Source: a virus
Virus record (IMG/VR): IMGVR_UViG_3300027754_005989
Location: 1 to 64,000 of that record
Reading direction: 5' to 3' (one strand)
DNA: 64,000 nucleotides
Below, piece after piece: positions 34,083 through 41,646 of this stretch. Within the stretch, counting starts at the first letter, position 1, and the number at the start of each line of letters is the position of its first letter. Made by a program: the position numbers and the translations under genes. A model generated the notes under the pieces. The model was not told where the DNA came from, did not search any database, and was given only the letters and a program-made list of their open reading frames with translations.

Positions 34083-34472
34083 ATGAAGAATTTCAGAGAA
34101 TGGGTTGCAGATCGTGGCGGAGCTCCCTATAGGATTGGCAGAGAAGAGCAAGAATTGCTTCAAATGTCGCTCATTCGTTTTGTGAACAAGGCTGGAGTGA
34201 CAGGCTTAATGAAGGATATGAAACCTCTCAACAATGGTTTCACTATGGCATTCAGTCCCAACGAGACTGGTGGTCGCACGGTAGTGAAAGTTTATCTGGA
34301 TGAGGCTCCCTTTAAACCCAAAAGACAAGGCGACCTGCCTCCCAATTTAAAAGCTGATGTGATGATATTTAACAGTCGTCGTGATAGTCTCATGAGACAG
34401 CCTGTCCGCACCATGCGTGATTTACACCCCACAGAACTGTCTGCCCTGCTGTCCCAAATGGCTATGCGATAA
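34083..34472 (+). CDS. Hypothetical protein with CTS-like N-terminus
   Basis: 129 residues. MKNFREWVADRGGAPYRI fits the shared M-[KR]-x-F-x-E-[WF]-[LV] head. The rest is basic with a beta-rich middle (RTVVKVYLDEAPFKPKR) and no known motif. The stem-loop described at 34031 lies directly upstream. Possibly packaged in the head. Confidence 0.6.
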   Translation: MKNFREWVADRGGAPYRIGREEQELLQMSLIRFVNKAGVTGLMKDMKPLNNGFTMAFSPNETGGRTVVKVYLDEAPFKPKRQGDLPPNLKADVMIFNSRRDSLMRQPVRTMRDLHPTELSALLSQMAMR

Positions 34473-34474
34473 TT

Positions 34475-34573
34475 CTAGCGACATGAACTAGCATCAGTCA
34501 ACCGTGTAGGTGTGTCGGACGATGGTGATTGTGTAGTTTTAGCGGGCAAAGAATTCACATCTTCTCTTGTCAT
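34475..34573 (-). CDS. 32-residue peptide sharing a head with the gene at 43531
   Basis: Starts MTREDVNSLPAKTTQ and ends LTDASSCR. The ATGA overlaps the stop of the Ntn-hydrolase-like gene by 4 bp. The first 25 bases of the coding region are identical to those of the 90-codon gene at 43531-43803. It is either a coupled peptide or a truncated duplicate. Confidence 0.4.
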   Translation of the reverse strand: MTREDVNSLPAKTTQSPSSDTPTRLTDASSCR

Positions 34574-35406
34574 GAAATAGTAACCTTTAATTTTGCCTTA
34601 TAGCCCTTAGGTAAAAGATTTTTGACACCCATCAACTCGCCTTCCTTGTCATCCATTCTGACAATCACCTCTTTGCGACTCAGATTCAACAATATTTGAC
34701 CAGTAGTCTGCATGTTGTGCTCTGTTTTAGTCCTATAAGGATTTAGGAAAGGGTCTTGGACATATTTCTTTTTCAAAATATTCAAGACATCCATCGGATT
34801 CTTTGCAGATTGCAACTTCTCCTGCGCTAGCTCCATTCTGCTGTGTGATGACTCTTTCCTCTTGCCACGAGTATATCCTAAACCCGTATGATGGATTCCG
34901 TGATTTGACCTGACTATGATTTTTTGATTCGACTTTTCTATGATTGGTTCATACTTGCGGGAAACCTCAAGCACATATGTCTCTTCCCCATCGCTGACTA
35001 TAGTTTGTCCAGTTAAAGGCGTGCCACCATTTTTATTGCCCAATAAACACTCAACCACATCTTCAATTTTTTTATATGTTAATGCCTTGCGTATCTTCTT
35101 GCCGTCCTTGGTCATCTTCTTTTTCTTGACACCGCCTATCTTTGATTCTTTGGACTCTTTCTCGTCTATAAAAACCAACAGACTGCTGTTCACGATGCCG
35201 ATGCCGTGCTCGTTCATCCCCTCACTCCAGTCCGTCTCGGTGTCATACCAGAGAACAACCTCGGTGCCTTCAATTAACTCATGCAGAATTTCAACTTTAG
35301 CCTTGTAGCCACGATCACGGTTTTTGGCCAAAACAAGTCCTTGAGGCAGGTCTACCGCTGAAACAACACATTCATTGATCTCGTTGATAAATTGTTTAAA
35401 ATCCAT
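34570..35406 (-). CDS. Ntn-hydrolase (C45/choloylglycine-hydrolase-like) with CTS-like propeptide
   Basis: 278 residues. The head MDFKQFINEINE is followed directly by CVVSAVDLPQGLVLAKNRD. The pattern Cys, then beta-hairpin, then [KG]NRD is that of Cys-nucleophile Ntn hydrolases (linear amide hydrolases, acyl-CoA:6-APA acyltransferases). The later GMNEHGIGIVNSSL block and the Asn in RSNHGIHH fit too. In this family Cys must become N-terminal; here INE before Cys13 also fits a T4 gp21-type cleavage site. Ribosome binding site AGAGGG. It is probably a virion-packaged amidase or acylase. Confidence 0.7.
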   Translation of the reverse strand: MDFKQFINEINECVVSAVDLPQGLVLAKNRDRGYKAKVEILHELIEGTEVVLWYDTETDWSEGMNEHGIGIVNSSLLVFIDEKESKESKIGGVKKKKMTKDGKKIRKALTYKKIEDVVECLLGNKNGGTPLTGQTIVSDGEETYVLEVSRKYEPIIEKSNQKIIVRSNHGIHHTGLGYTRGKRKESSHSRMELAQEKLQSAKNPMDVLNILKKKYVQDPFLNPYRTKTEHNMQTTGQILLNLSRKEVIVRMDDKEGELMGVKNLLPKGYKAKLKVTIS

Positions 35407-35432
35407 TTATTTTTCCCTCTTATTTTTATGTA

Positions 35433-35675
35433 TTAAAATCGTAGAAAAATAAAGAATAATATAGTTTCAAGAAAGGGCACGGTACTTACAAAACAAGATA
35501 AAATTTTGTTTTTAATATTTAGGGAAAGCACAGCACTTGAAAGACACACAAATGGAAAGCAAAAAAACATCGATGACAAAAAATCACCCGATGTTCCAGC
35601 CAGTAGACAAGGTATAAAAAACAAAACACCAGCCAATATGTTAATCGTGGTCATTAACCATATGATTTTATCCAT
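35433..35675 (-). CDS. Small membrane protein
   Basis: 80 residues with two or three hydrophobic segments (IIWLMTTINILAGVLFFIPC; FLSSMFFCFPFVCLSSAVLS; TVPFLETILFFIFLRF) and almost no soluble domain. It lies 26 bp upstream of the Ntn-hydrolase gene. Function unknown. Confidence 0.55.
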   Translation of the reverse strand: MDKIIWLMTTINILAGVLFFIPCLLAGTSGDFLSSMFFCFPFVCLSSAVLSLNIKNKILSCFVSTVPFLETILFFIFLRF

Positions 35676-35727
35676 GCAATATTAATTGTTTTTGCTGTCT
35701 GTTTTTCTGCCTGACCTTGCATTTGTA

Positions 35728-36411
35728 TTACAATCCTTGCGCCAAATTCCTCAGCAATTCACGATTGTCGTACATCACAATATCATCGAAACCTTCGCTT
35801 GGAGATACCTCCTCAAAACTTGAAAACATCCTGTCAAAAGCAGAATCCGGTATAGTCTTCGACCCACCAGAATCTCGAATCTCTTTGGCTCTCTTCGCAG
35901 CAACTTTTTTAATCACATCCTCTGACCCTTGGAATGGGAAAATGACCGCAACCTTGTGGAAGCCCTCTTCTTGTCCTTTGACGGCCTCTAATGCACTTTT
36001 ACGAGCTTTAACATTCATGTTGGTCATGTCAACGACAATATTCTGACCAGATTCGACTGCTCTTGAAATTCTCTGACGCAGAATAGAGTTGATTTGATTG
36101 TTTGCCTGCACGATCTTGTCATAAGACATAGGTTGCCAAGTCATAAAAGCTGGAGATGCAAATACCCGACCATACTTGGGATGGTTGTCGCCAACTTGAG
36201 AATTTGGAGGAGGAACCATAAACATGTCGTCATAAGTCATTTGCAATCTGCCAGCAACACGGTCAACTATGATGTCTCTGTTGATGATGTAAGGCTCATC
36301 ATGAAAATTGTTTTCAATCCAAGTAGACTTTCCAACAGATGGAGGTCCAACCAAAACAAATATTTTCCTCTTACCATCAGCTTTTTCGACCCATTGAGCG
36401 AATGCCTTCAT
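35728..36411 (-). CDS. P-loop polynucleotide kinase-like protein with CTS-like N-terminus
   Basis: 227 residues from MKAFAQWVEKADGKRK (ribosome binding site AGAGG). FVLVGPPSVGKSTWIENNF is Walker A, YIINRDIIVD the next strand, and NIVVDMTNMNVKARKSAL the Walker-B-like and lid region typical of AAA_33/zeta-toxin/Pnk kinases. The N-terminal eight residues match the shared tag. It may phosphorylate RNA ends (with the RNA ligase at 22417) or another small target. It overlaps the upstream membrane gene by 4 bp. Confidence 0.7.
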   Translation of the reverse strand: MKAFAQWVEKADGKRKIFVLVGPPSVGKSTWIENNFHDEPYIINRDIIVDRVAGRLQMTYDDMFMVPPPNSQVGDNHPKYGRVFASPAFMTWQPMSYDKIVQANNQINSILRQRISRAVESGQNIVVDMTNMNVKARKSALEAVKGQEEGFHKVAVIFPFQGSEDVIKKVAAKRAKEIRDSGGSKTIPDSAFDRMFSSFEEVSPSEGFDDIVMYDNRELLRNLAQGL

Positions 36412-36653
36412 GTCTTTTCCTCTTTGTCTGTATGTGACCAAATATAATAGCCCCTTAAATGCATAATGATAAACACGCAGTTCATCATCATGCAGGCTAG
36501 ACTTTCTACCATGAAACCTAAAATAATACCAAAGGTATTGCCTGTAACCCCAAAAAGGAAACCTAAACGATTTTTATTGCCCACAAGCCAGAGTTGTGTC
36601 ACTACAACCAAAAAAATGATCCAATCTACACCGTAATATTTGAAAATGTTCAT
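36408..36653 (-). CDS. PnuC-like small membrane protein
   Basis: 81 residues with two or three membrane segments. YYGVDWIIFLVVVTQLWLVG, NKNRLGFLFGVTGNTFGI and CVFIIMHLRGYYIW follow the pattern of a small family resembling half of the nicotinamide riboside transporter PnuC. The start of the kinase gene overlaps its end by ATGA. An NAD-precursor role is only a possibility. Confidence 0.55.
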   Translation of the reverse strand: MNIFKYYGVDWIIFLVVVTQLWLVGNKNRLGFLFGVTGNTFGIILGFMVESLACMMMNCVFIIMHLRGYYIWSHTDKEEKT

Positions 36654-36702
36654 TTTTTATTTGGCTACACATTGTGGATTGTCGGCGGTAAATCCATAAA
36701 AT

Positions 36703-37077
36703 TCAAAAAACATTGTCATCGCTGCTTTCCTTGGGCTTCTGGCTGATCATATGCCGGATGGTTCTGGCGATCTGCTCCAAAGCCTCCGCTGTTTGCTCGT
36801 CAGCTTGTCCCAAATAAATCTGGATTCTATTGTATTTGTCGGCACGGCGATCTTTTACCTCGACTGCTGTGCCATAAACTTGCGCAATCAATTCGTCACC
36901 ATACTTGTGCTGATTCTGGGCAATAGTCAGACTCACTCTGCCTTCCAAATGCAACTTTTTAGTCTTGTAAGCCACTTCCCCACGGCAATTTTCCATGCTC
37001 CTCTCCCACATGTGAAATGTGATGCCGTGAGCCATATCGTTCTGTCGTGTGTCTCTTCGTCGATTCCAAGCACTCAT
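36703..37077 (-). CDS. Hypothetical protein
   Basis: 124 residues. It is rich in Arg at the start (MSAWNRRRDTRQNDMAHGIT) with a beta-rich middle (GRVSLTIAQNQHKYGDELI) and a helical end. First gene of a minus-strand group with the PnuC-like and kinase genes. Family not recognised. Confidence 0.6.
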   Translation of the reverse strand: MSAWNRRRDTRQNDMAHGITFHMWERSMENCRGEVAYKTKKLHLEGRVSLTIAQNQHKYGDELIAQVYGTAVEVKDRRADKYNRIQIYLGQADEQTAEALEQIARTIRHMISQKPKESSDDNVF

Positions 37078-37494
37078 CGCAATCTCCTAAAATTTTTATG
37101 ATCTTATCACCTTACCACAAAAATTTCAAAAAAAAACTAGGCAAATAAACCTACGACATTGTCCACCACTTTTCTTTGCCGAACATACGCAAATTAACAC
37201 AAAATCCTTGCAATACAAAATCTCTTTCTTTAGAATCGTTTATCATGATTTTTCGCAACACAAGCTGGTCCAACACAACACTTTTTAGTGCTGATTTTTT
37301 GTATAGCTTCGCATTTAAAACAGATATAGATTATTCAATGAATTGGCGCAGTTTTCATCAAGTCTCAGTCGAATACCCACCTCAAATTTTTGCCTCTAAC
37401 TGCCAATCCAGCCGTTGCTGGAGCAACCTCTGATTTACAAACCAAATAAATGATGTTAAGTTTGCCGTGACTGTATTCAAGCACGGAGACCTAC
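37078..37494. other. 417-bp intergenic region between divergent operons
   Basis: AT-rich. It holds ACTAGGCAAAT at about 37137 (also found near 45305 and 45423), and one weak + frame (37245-37436, starting MIFRNTSWSNTTLFSADFL) without a ribosome binding site. It must contain the promoters of both flanking groups; I see no conserved box. Confidence 0.5.
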
Positions 37495-37722
37495 ATGGAA
37501 GTCCAAGTCAACGATATTGTTCAAATCAATCCAGAAGTCAACCACCACGACGGTTTCTGGGCCGGAAACCTACTTGTAGTCACAGAAGTCAAAAGTTGGG
37601 GAGTTCAAGGTTATTGCAGAACACCTGAAGGCTATGCATATATGCGCCTCAAAAATGACCAATACGAAAAAGTTGGAGCTTTAGTCTGGACTCCTGAAAG
37701 CATAGTTAAGGAGAAATCATGA
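37495..37722 (+). CDS. Conserved small phage protein
   Basis: 75 residues. VNDIVQINPEVNHHDGFWAG then LLVVTEVKSWGVQGYCRTPE is a pattern known from many phages (GDIVQIxPExN ... FWAGxxLVVTExKxWGxQG). It probably forms a small beta-barrel; the role is unknown. The next gene overlaps by 4 bp. Confidence 0.75.
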   Translation: MEVQVNDIVQINPEVNHHDGFWAGNLLVVTEVKSWGVQGYCRTPEGYAYMRLKNDQYEKVGALVWTPESIVKEKS

Positions 37723-37904
37723 ATGCACCAGATGGAGAAATGAAACTTGTGGTTTGGAAAGAAGAAAAAAACAAATGGCTATGGCAGATCGAAGAAAATG
37801 GCAAAAAAATAAAAGGTCGAAATGTGGATGGCAAAGCAGAATCATTTCAAGAAGCATATACCGCAGCTAAAAAGAGATTGCTGCAAGAAAAAAGAAAAGA
37901 GTAG
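37719..37904 (+). CDS. Small basic hypothetical protein
   Basis: 61 residues, starting MNAPDGEMKLVVWKEEKNKW. A beta-hairpin (WLWQIEENGKKIKG) followed by a helix (SFQEAYTAAKKRLLQEK) resembles many small phage regulators. It is coupled to the upstream gene by ATGA. Confidence 0.65.
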   Translation: MNAPDGEMKLVVWKEEKNKWLWQIEENGKKIKGRNVDGKAESFQEAYTAAKKRLLQEKRKE

Positions 37905-37966
37905 CAATCAAAGGTTGTTCTAGCACTCAAAAAACACTATCCTCCAAGTTTTACAAGGAGGAAGAA

Positions 37967-38722
37967 ATGGGAATTCATAGAGGCACCACAAGACCAGATG
38001 GCAAAATGTTTTGGGCATATCGATTCAGATACGGCAAAAAAACAGAAATTTGGATCAAACCAGAACAGTACCAAAGACGAGAAAACACACGAATTGCCTA
38101 CTCAAAGAATAGAAACAATAAAATGCGTGAAAAACTTCAAGATATTCCTCCTGAAGAAAAAAATTATGTGGGAAAATATTGTCCTGAAAAAGGACTTTAT
38201 TTTTTAAAATATTATGTCAGCGGAAACGCAGTATACGGCACTTTAGAAGAACTCAAAACCTTCAGGTTGGCCCAAAAGAAAAGAAATAGAGAATATCTTG
38301 ATCGCTGCAAGGAACAGTTTCCATTACCCAATCTGTCTTTTGGCGATCAACACCCAAACGATCCAAACCTCTTTGTAATCGCTGTCCGTAGGAATAAATT
38401 ATTTTTTGGCTCCCGTGAACAATATGAATCTAAAAGACAAAGACTTAACGAATCCTATAAAAGATACAAGCAAAAAAATCGAGAAATAATCAAGATCAAA
38501 AATAAAAAAATTACTGAAGAAAAAACAAAGTTCCTTAATGAAAATCCTCACCTTAAAAGGTTCAGAGGTGATATTGATCCCCTTTTCAATAAGATATTCT
38601 GGGGATATAACTCCAGACACAACGAAGTCTGGCTTAAACCCGATGTTTACCATCAGAGAAGATTGCGGGCCAATAAAAGGACAAGCTTGCTTAAAAAGAA
38701 CAAAAAACTACCACAGCAATAA
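37967..38722 (+). CDS. Four-repeat basic protein
   Basis: 251 residues with ribosome binding site AAGGAGG. Four imperfect repeats of 50-75 residues share the plan RG-x-x-xP-x(5)-FWxYxxRxxKxEVWLxPExY-x-xRR: see RGTTRPDGKMFWAYRF, GKYCPEKGLYFLKYYV, FGDQHPNDPNLFVIAV and RGDIDPLFNKIFWGYNSR. It is very basic between repeats, which suggests nucleic acid binding. Similar repeats occur near phage HNH endonucleases, but no nuclease motif is present here. It ends 3 bp before the plus-strand CWS array. Confidence 0.65.
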   Translation: MGIHRGTTRPDGKMFWAYRFRYGKKTEIWIKPEQYQRRENTRIAYSKNRNNKMREKLQDIPPEEKNYVGKYCPEKGLYFLKYYVSGNAVYGTLEELKTFRLAQKKRNREYLDRCKEQFPLPNLSFGDQHPNDPNLFVIAVRRNKLFFGSREQYESKRQRLNESYKRYKQKNREIIKIKNKKITEEKTKFLNENPHLKRFRGDIDPLFNKIFWGYNSRHNEVWLKPDVYHQRRLRANKRTSLLKKNKKLPQQ

Positions 38723-38725
38723 TCA

Positions 38726-38908
38726 ATGATCCTTAAAGCAAATACTTATAGCAACAACAATTGTTTTGGATTTGATAATCCAAAATCAATTTGCTGGTCT
38801 ATTTCTAGGTCTTGGTCTTTGTCTTGGCTTTGGTCTTGGTCTTGGTCTTGGTCTTGGTCTAGGTCTGGGTGGTGGTCATCTCATGGAGCAGCAATATATG
38901 ATCCTTAA
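38726..38908 (+). CDS. CWS-repeat microprotein, plus array unit a
   Basis: 60 residues: head MILKANTYSNNNCFGFDNPK, SICWS, then a tail of Ser-Trp and Ser-Arg pairs ending SSHGAAIYDP. The stop lies 8 bp beyond the start of unit b, so the C-terminus differs from the usual HWSxN ending. Confidence 0.6.
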   Translation: MILKANTYSNNNCFGFDNPKSICWSISRSWSLSWLWSWSWSWSWSRSGWWSSHGAAIYDP

Positions 38909-39113
38909 ATCAAATTCATATAGCAATAACAATTGCTTTGGATTTAATACTCCAAAATCAAATTGCTGGTCTATGTCTAGGTCTAGGTCTTGGTCTAGGG
39001 ATTGGGATTGGGATTGGTCTATGTCTATGTCTATGGATTGGTCTTGGTCTAGGTCTATGTCTAGGTCTAGGTCTTGGTCTTTTTGGTCTAAACATTGGAG
39101 TGCCAATATATGA
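38898..39113 (+). CDS. CWS-repeat microprotein, plus array unit b
   Basis: 71 residues: MILKSNSYSNNNCFGFNTPK, SNCWS, a tail with RDWDWDW and MSMSM segments and the end FWSKHWSANI. It overlaps unit c by ATGA. Codons for the conserved Cys vary (TGT/TGC) between units while the residue does not, which argues that this frame is translated. Confidence 0.6.
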   Translation: MILKSNSYSNNNCFGFNTPKSNCWSMSRSRSWSRDWDWDWSMSMSMDWSWSRSMSRSRSWSFWSKHWSANI

Positions 39114-39343
39114 TCCTTAAAGCAAATACTTATAGCAATAACAGATGCTTTGGATTTAATACTCCAAAATCAAATTGCTGGTCTAGGTCTTGGTCTGGGT
39201 CTAGGTCTATGTTTAGGTCTATGTCTTGGTCTTGGTCTTGGTCTTGGTCTTGGTCTATGTCTATGTCTTGGTCTAGGTCTATGTCTAGGTCTATGTCTAG
39301 GTCTTGGTCTTTTTGGTCTAAACATTGGAGTGCCAATATATGA
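39110..39343 (+). CDS. CWS-repeat microprotein, plus array unit c
   Basis: 77 residues: MILKANTYSNNRCFGFNTPK, SNCWS, then the longest regular tail (WSWSWSWSWS, MSMSWSRSMSRSMS) and the end FWSKHWSANI, identical to that of unit b. It overlaps unit d by ATGA. Confidence 0.6.
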   Translation: MILKANTYSNNRCFGFNTPKSNCWSRSWSGSRSMFRSMSWSWSWSWSWSMSMSWSRSMSRSMSRSWSFWSKHWSANI

Positions 39344-39576
39344 TCCTTAAAGCAAATACTTATAGCAACAACAAATGTTTTGGATTTAAATATCCAAAAT
39401 CAAATTGCTGGTCTAGGTCTTGGTCTGGGTCTAGGTCTATGTTTAGGTCTATGTCTTGGTCTTGGTCTTGGTCTTGGTCTATGTCTTGGTCTAGGGATTG
39501 GTCTATGTCTAGGTCTTGGACTTATTCTTTGTCTAGGTGTGAGTGGTGGTCATCTCATTGGAGCAGTAGCATATGA
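39340..39576 (+). CDS. CWS-repeat microprotein, plus array unit d
   Basis: 78 residues: MILKANTYSNNKCFGFKYPK, SNCWS, a Trp/Arg/Met-Ser tail, then SLSRCEWWSSHWSSSI. It has a third Cys near the end. It overlaps unit e by ATGA. Confidence 0.6.
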   Translation: MILKANTYSNNKCFGFKYPKSNCWSRSWSGSRSMFRSMSWSWSWSWSMSWSRDWSMSRSWTYSLSRCEWWSSHWSSSI

Positions 39577-39752
39577 TCTTTAAAACAGCCGCTCATATTG
39601 ATAATTATTGTTTTGGATTTAATAATTCAAAATCTCTGTGCTGGTCTAATTCTAAATATAATTCTAATTCTTGGTCTTGGCTTTTTCCTTGGTCTCAGCT
39701 TTGGGTTAGATTTAAATCTAGATCTTGGTCTAGGTCTAGGTCTAGGTATTAG
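39573..39752 (+). CDS. CWS-repeat microprotein, plus array unit e (diverged, early stop)
   Basis: 59 residues: MIFKTAAHIDNYCFGFNNSK, SLCWS, then an irregular tail. A TAG interrupts the tail just before a stretch that would read WSTHWSNNQ, the normal C-terminus, in another frame, so this unit is slightly damaged. The gap to unit f is 26 bp instead of an overlap. Confidence 0.5.
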   Translation: MIFKTAAHIDNYCFGFNNSKSLCWSNSKYNSNSWSWLFPWSQLWVRFKSRSWSRSRSRY

Positions 39753-39778
39753 TGGTCAACTCATTGGAGTAATAATCA

Positions 39779-39901
39779 ATGATCCTTAAAACAAATAGCC
39801 ATAGCAATAACAGATGCTTTGGATTTAATAATCCAAAATCAAATTGCTGGTCTTGGTCTGGGGCTTGGTCTTGTTCTAAACATTGGAGCAGCAATCAATG
39901 A
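39779..39901 (+). CDS. CWS-repeat microprotein, plus array unit f (short)
   Basis: 40 residues: MILKTNSHSNNRCFGFNNPK, SNCWS, a tail of only WSGAWS, then CSKHWSSNQ. It is the last unit, 14 bp before the end of the convergent glycosyltransferase gene. Confidence 0.55.
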   Translation: MILKTNSHSNNRCFGFNNPKSNCWSWSGAWSCSKHWSSNQ

Positions 39902-39914
39902 TAATCAATGAATT

Positions 39915-40916
39915 TCATGATTTCCTAACTAGATTTCCAAAGAATTGAGAAGTAGCATTATTCCAAGTATAATTTTTAAGCACATGCTCTCTGCAATTGT
40001 TATTTTGAATAAGATCATGACATTCTTTAACCGCAAAGCTCAAGTCAAAATTGGCACAACCTATTCGCTTGCCTCCTGCAACTATTTCACCAGCCCCTTT
40101 ACAATCGTAACAAGCTACTGGTAGTCCACAAGACATTGCTTCGATGTTGACCAGTCCAAATGTATCAAATTTGCTTGGGAAAACAAAGATGTCATGGGAA
40201 GCTAATTCGACAGCCAACTCTTCACCATGCAAGAATCCGGTAAATCTTACATCAGGGTGATAAAAAATACAATTTTCAAGACTTATTCCATCTCCAATTA
40301 TTGTCTTTTCATATCTGTTATCCAATTCTAGAAAATTTTTAATGCCTTTCTCTGGACTCACTCTACCACAATACACTAATTTCTTTCTTTGATTTCTTTC
40401 TTTTGGAATAGGCTTAAATAGCTCTGTGTCTACTCCCCTGCTCCATATTTTTATAGGTGCAGTAAATCCATAAGATTTAAGTATTAGTATATTTTGCTCA
40501 GTAGTAGCCATTACACATTCAGACTTATTATGAAACCATCTCAAATATTTCTTGGATAATCTTAGTCCAAATCCAAATGTTTTATAGAAGAAGTTTGGAA
40601 TATCTGTGTGATAAGCTGTGGTGAATTTATAACCTTTTTTAATACAATATTTTCTAACAGCTAATCCAATTATTCCTTCTGTGCTGATGTGAACATAATC
40701 AGCCCATTCTATTTTATCTTTGATTGTTTTAGTTCTGACCCAGTATGGAGAAAATACATCTTTGGTGAATGGAACTTTGAAACACCAGTAATCAGATGGA
40801 CAAATAACTTTTATAGTATGCCCCATCTCTTCTAATGTTTTTATTGTATTTTTTAATGTATTAACAACACCGTTCACTTGTGGCTCCCAAGCATCTGTAG
40901 CTATAAGTATATTCAT
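39915..40916 (-). CDS. GT4-family glycosyltransferase (mannosyltransferase MgtA-like)
   Basis: 333 residues from MNILIATDAWEPQVNGVVNT, the family opening (DxWxPQxNGVxxT). TTAYHTDIPNF follows, then WSRGVDTELFKP, VYCGRVSPEKGIKNFLEL and the donor-binding E-x7-E block (FPSKFDTFGLVNIEAMSCGL). It uses a nucleotide-activated sugar to extend a glycan or glycolipid. The start overlaps the stop of the phosphoesterase gene by 4 bp; such GT4 plus LpxH-like pairs also occur in bacteria. Confidence 0.85.
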   Translation of the reverse strand: MNILIATDAWEPQVNGVVNTLKNTIKTLEEMGHTIKVICPSDYWCFKVPFTKDVFSPYWVRTKTIKDKIEWADYVHISTEGIIGLAVRKYCIKKGYKFTTAYHTDIPNFFYKTFGFGLRLSKKYLRWFHNKSECVMATTEQNILILKSYGFTAPIKIWSRGVDTELFKPIPKERNQRKKLVYCGRVSPEKGIKNFLELDNRYEKTIIGDGISLENCIFYHPDVRFTGFLHGEELAVELASHDIFVFPSKFDTFGLVNIEAMSCGLPVACYDCKGAGEIVAGGKRIGCANFDLSFAVKECHDLIQNNNCREHVLKNYTWNNATSQFFGNLVRKS

Positions 40917-41590
40917 ATATCGTTCAAATGAACTGCTCCTTCCATTATGGTTAAATAAGAACAAGGTTTATCAGTCCAGCAACCGGAATTGCCGTACCAT
41001 ATACCTTCTACTAAAGTTGTTTCTTGGAAATGAGTATGACCGCAACAAACTATATCCGCTCCTTTATCTTTCGCATACTTCAACGCTTCTTTCTTTATTC
41101 TGTCACTATTTCTTAGGAATGTTTTACTGTTCTTTTTGGCATAGACAGCGAGAGAATGAGTTCTATCTATTTTCTGCATCAACCAATATATTCCATCAGC
41201 AAAATAAGTAAATATTGGATACTGTTGAATGAAACTGTCAAAACTATCTCCATGTAAACAAATTACTTTTTTATCGCCACTCTCAAAAACAAATTCTTGC
41301 GTAAATTCTAATCCTAAAAGATTGCTGACGAATTCATAATGCCCATCGTGATTGCCGTTAATCCAAACTACTTCTGTTTTTTTAGATAATTTTCTAAGGT
41401 CTTTTAAAATGTGCCAATGTGATTTTGGTAATTTGTTGAAATTTAAACAATCAAATAAATCTCCATTGACAATTAGCTTTTGAGTTTGTATTTTATCATC
41501 TTGTATCTTTTTCAAAAACTTGTCCAAAGCTTCCGCTTGGCAAACATCAGAGCCGAGGTGAATGTCAGATATGATGATCGCATCAAACAT
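40913..41590 (-). CDS. LpxH-like metallophosphoesterase
   Basis: 225 residues. The metal motifs are all present: ISDIHLGSD (D-x-H), NGDLFD (GD), INGNHDG (GNHD), CLHGDSFD (H) and CCGHTHFQE (GHTH). The helical insert FADGIYWLMQKIDRTHSLAV resembles the lipid-contacting part of UDP-2,3-diacylglucosamine hydrolases. Its coupling to a GT4 glycosyltransferase supports a role in glycolipid or envelope modification. Confidence 0.85.
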   Translation of the reverse strand: MFDAIIISDIHLGSDVCQAEALDKFLKKIQDDKIQTQKLIVNGDLFDCLNFNKLPKSHWHILKDLRKLSKKTEVVWINGNHDGHYEFVSNLLGLEFTQEFVFESGDKKVICLHGDSFDSFIQQYPIFTYFADGIYWLMQKIDRTHSLAVYAKKNSKTFLRNSDRIKKEALKYAKDKGADIVCCGHTHFQETTLVEGIWYGNSGCWTDKPCSYLTIMEGAVHLNDI

Positions 41591-41646
41591 AATATATTTA
41601 ATGCAAATTACTTCTGAAGTTTTGTTAAAATATAATTAAGATATAA

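Larger units (their letters stand above)
38726..39901 (+). repeat. Plus-strand tandem array of six CWS units with GGTCTW hexanucleotide tracts
   Basis: Six units of 120-240 bp. Each has a conserved ~75-bp head and a GGTCTW tract (W mostly A or T) whose six-base period preserves frame. The tract is also open in the +1 frame, giving Leu-Gly repeats, but that frame has no ATG. See 21558-22412 for the inverted sister array. Confidence 0.85.

Noticed and set aside
37176-37433. 85-codon frame in the intergenic region
   Set aside because: It starts without a ribosome binding site, has odd composition and matches no pattern; kept only as a remark in the intergenic entry.
38726-39901. Diversity-generating retroelement or phase-variation invertase target
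   Set aside because: There is no reverse transcriptase, no template repeat and no recombinase nearby; variation fits hexamer slippage.
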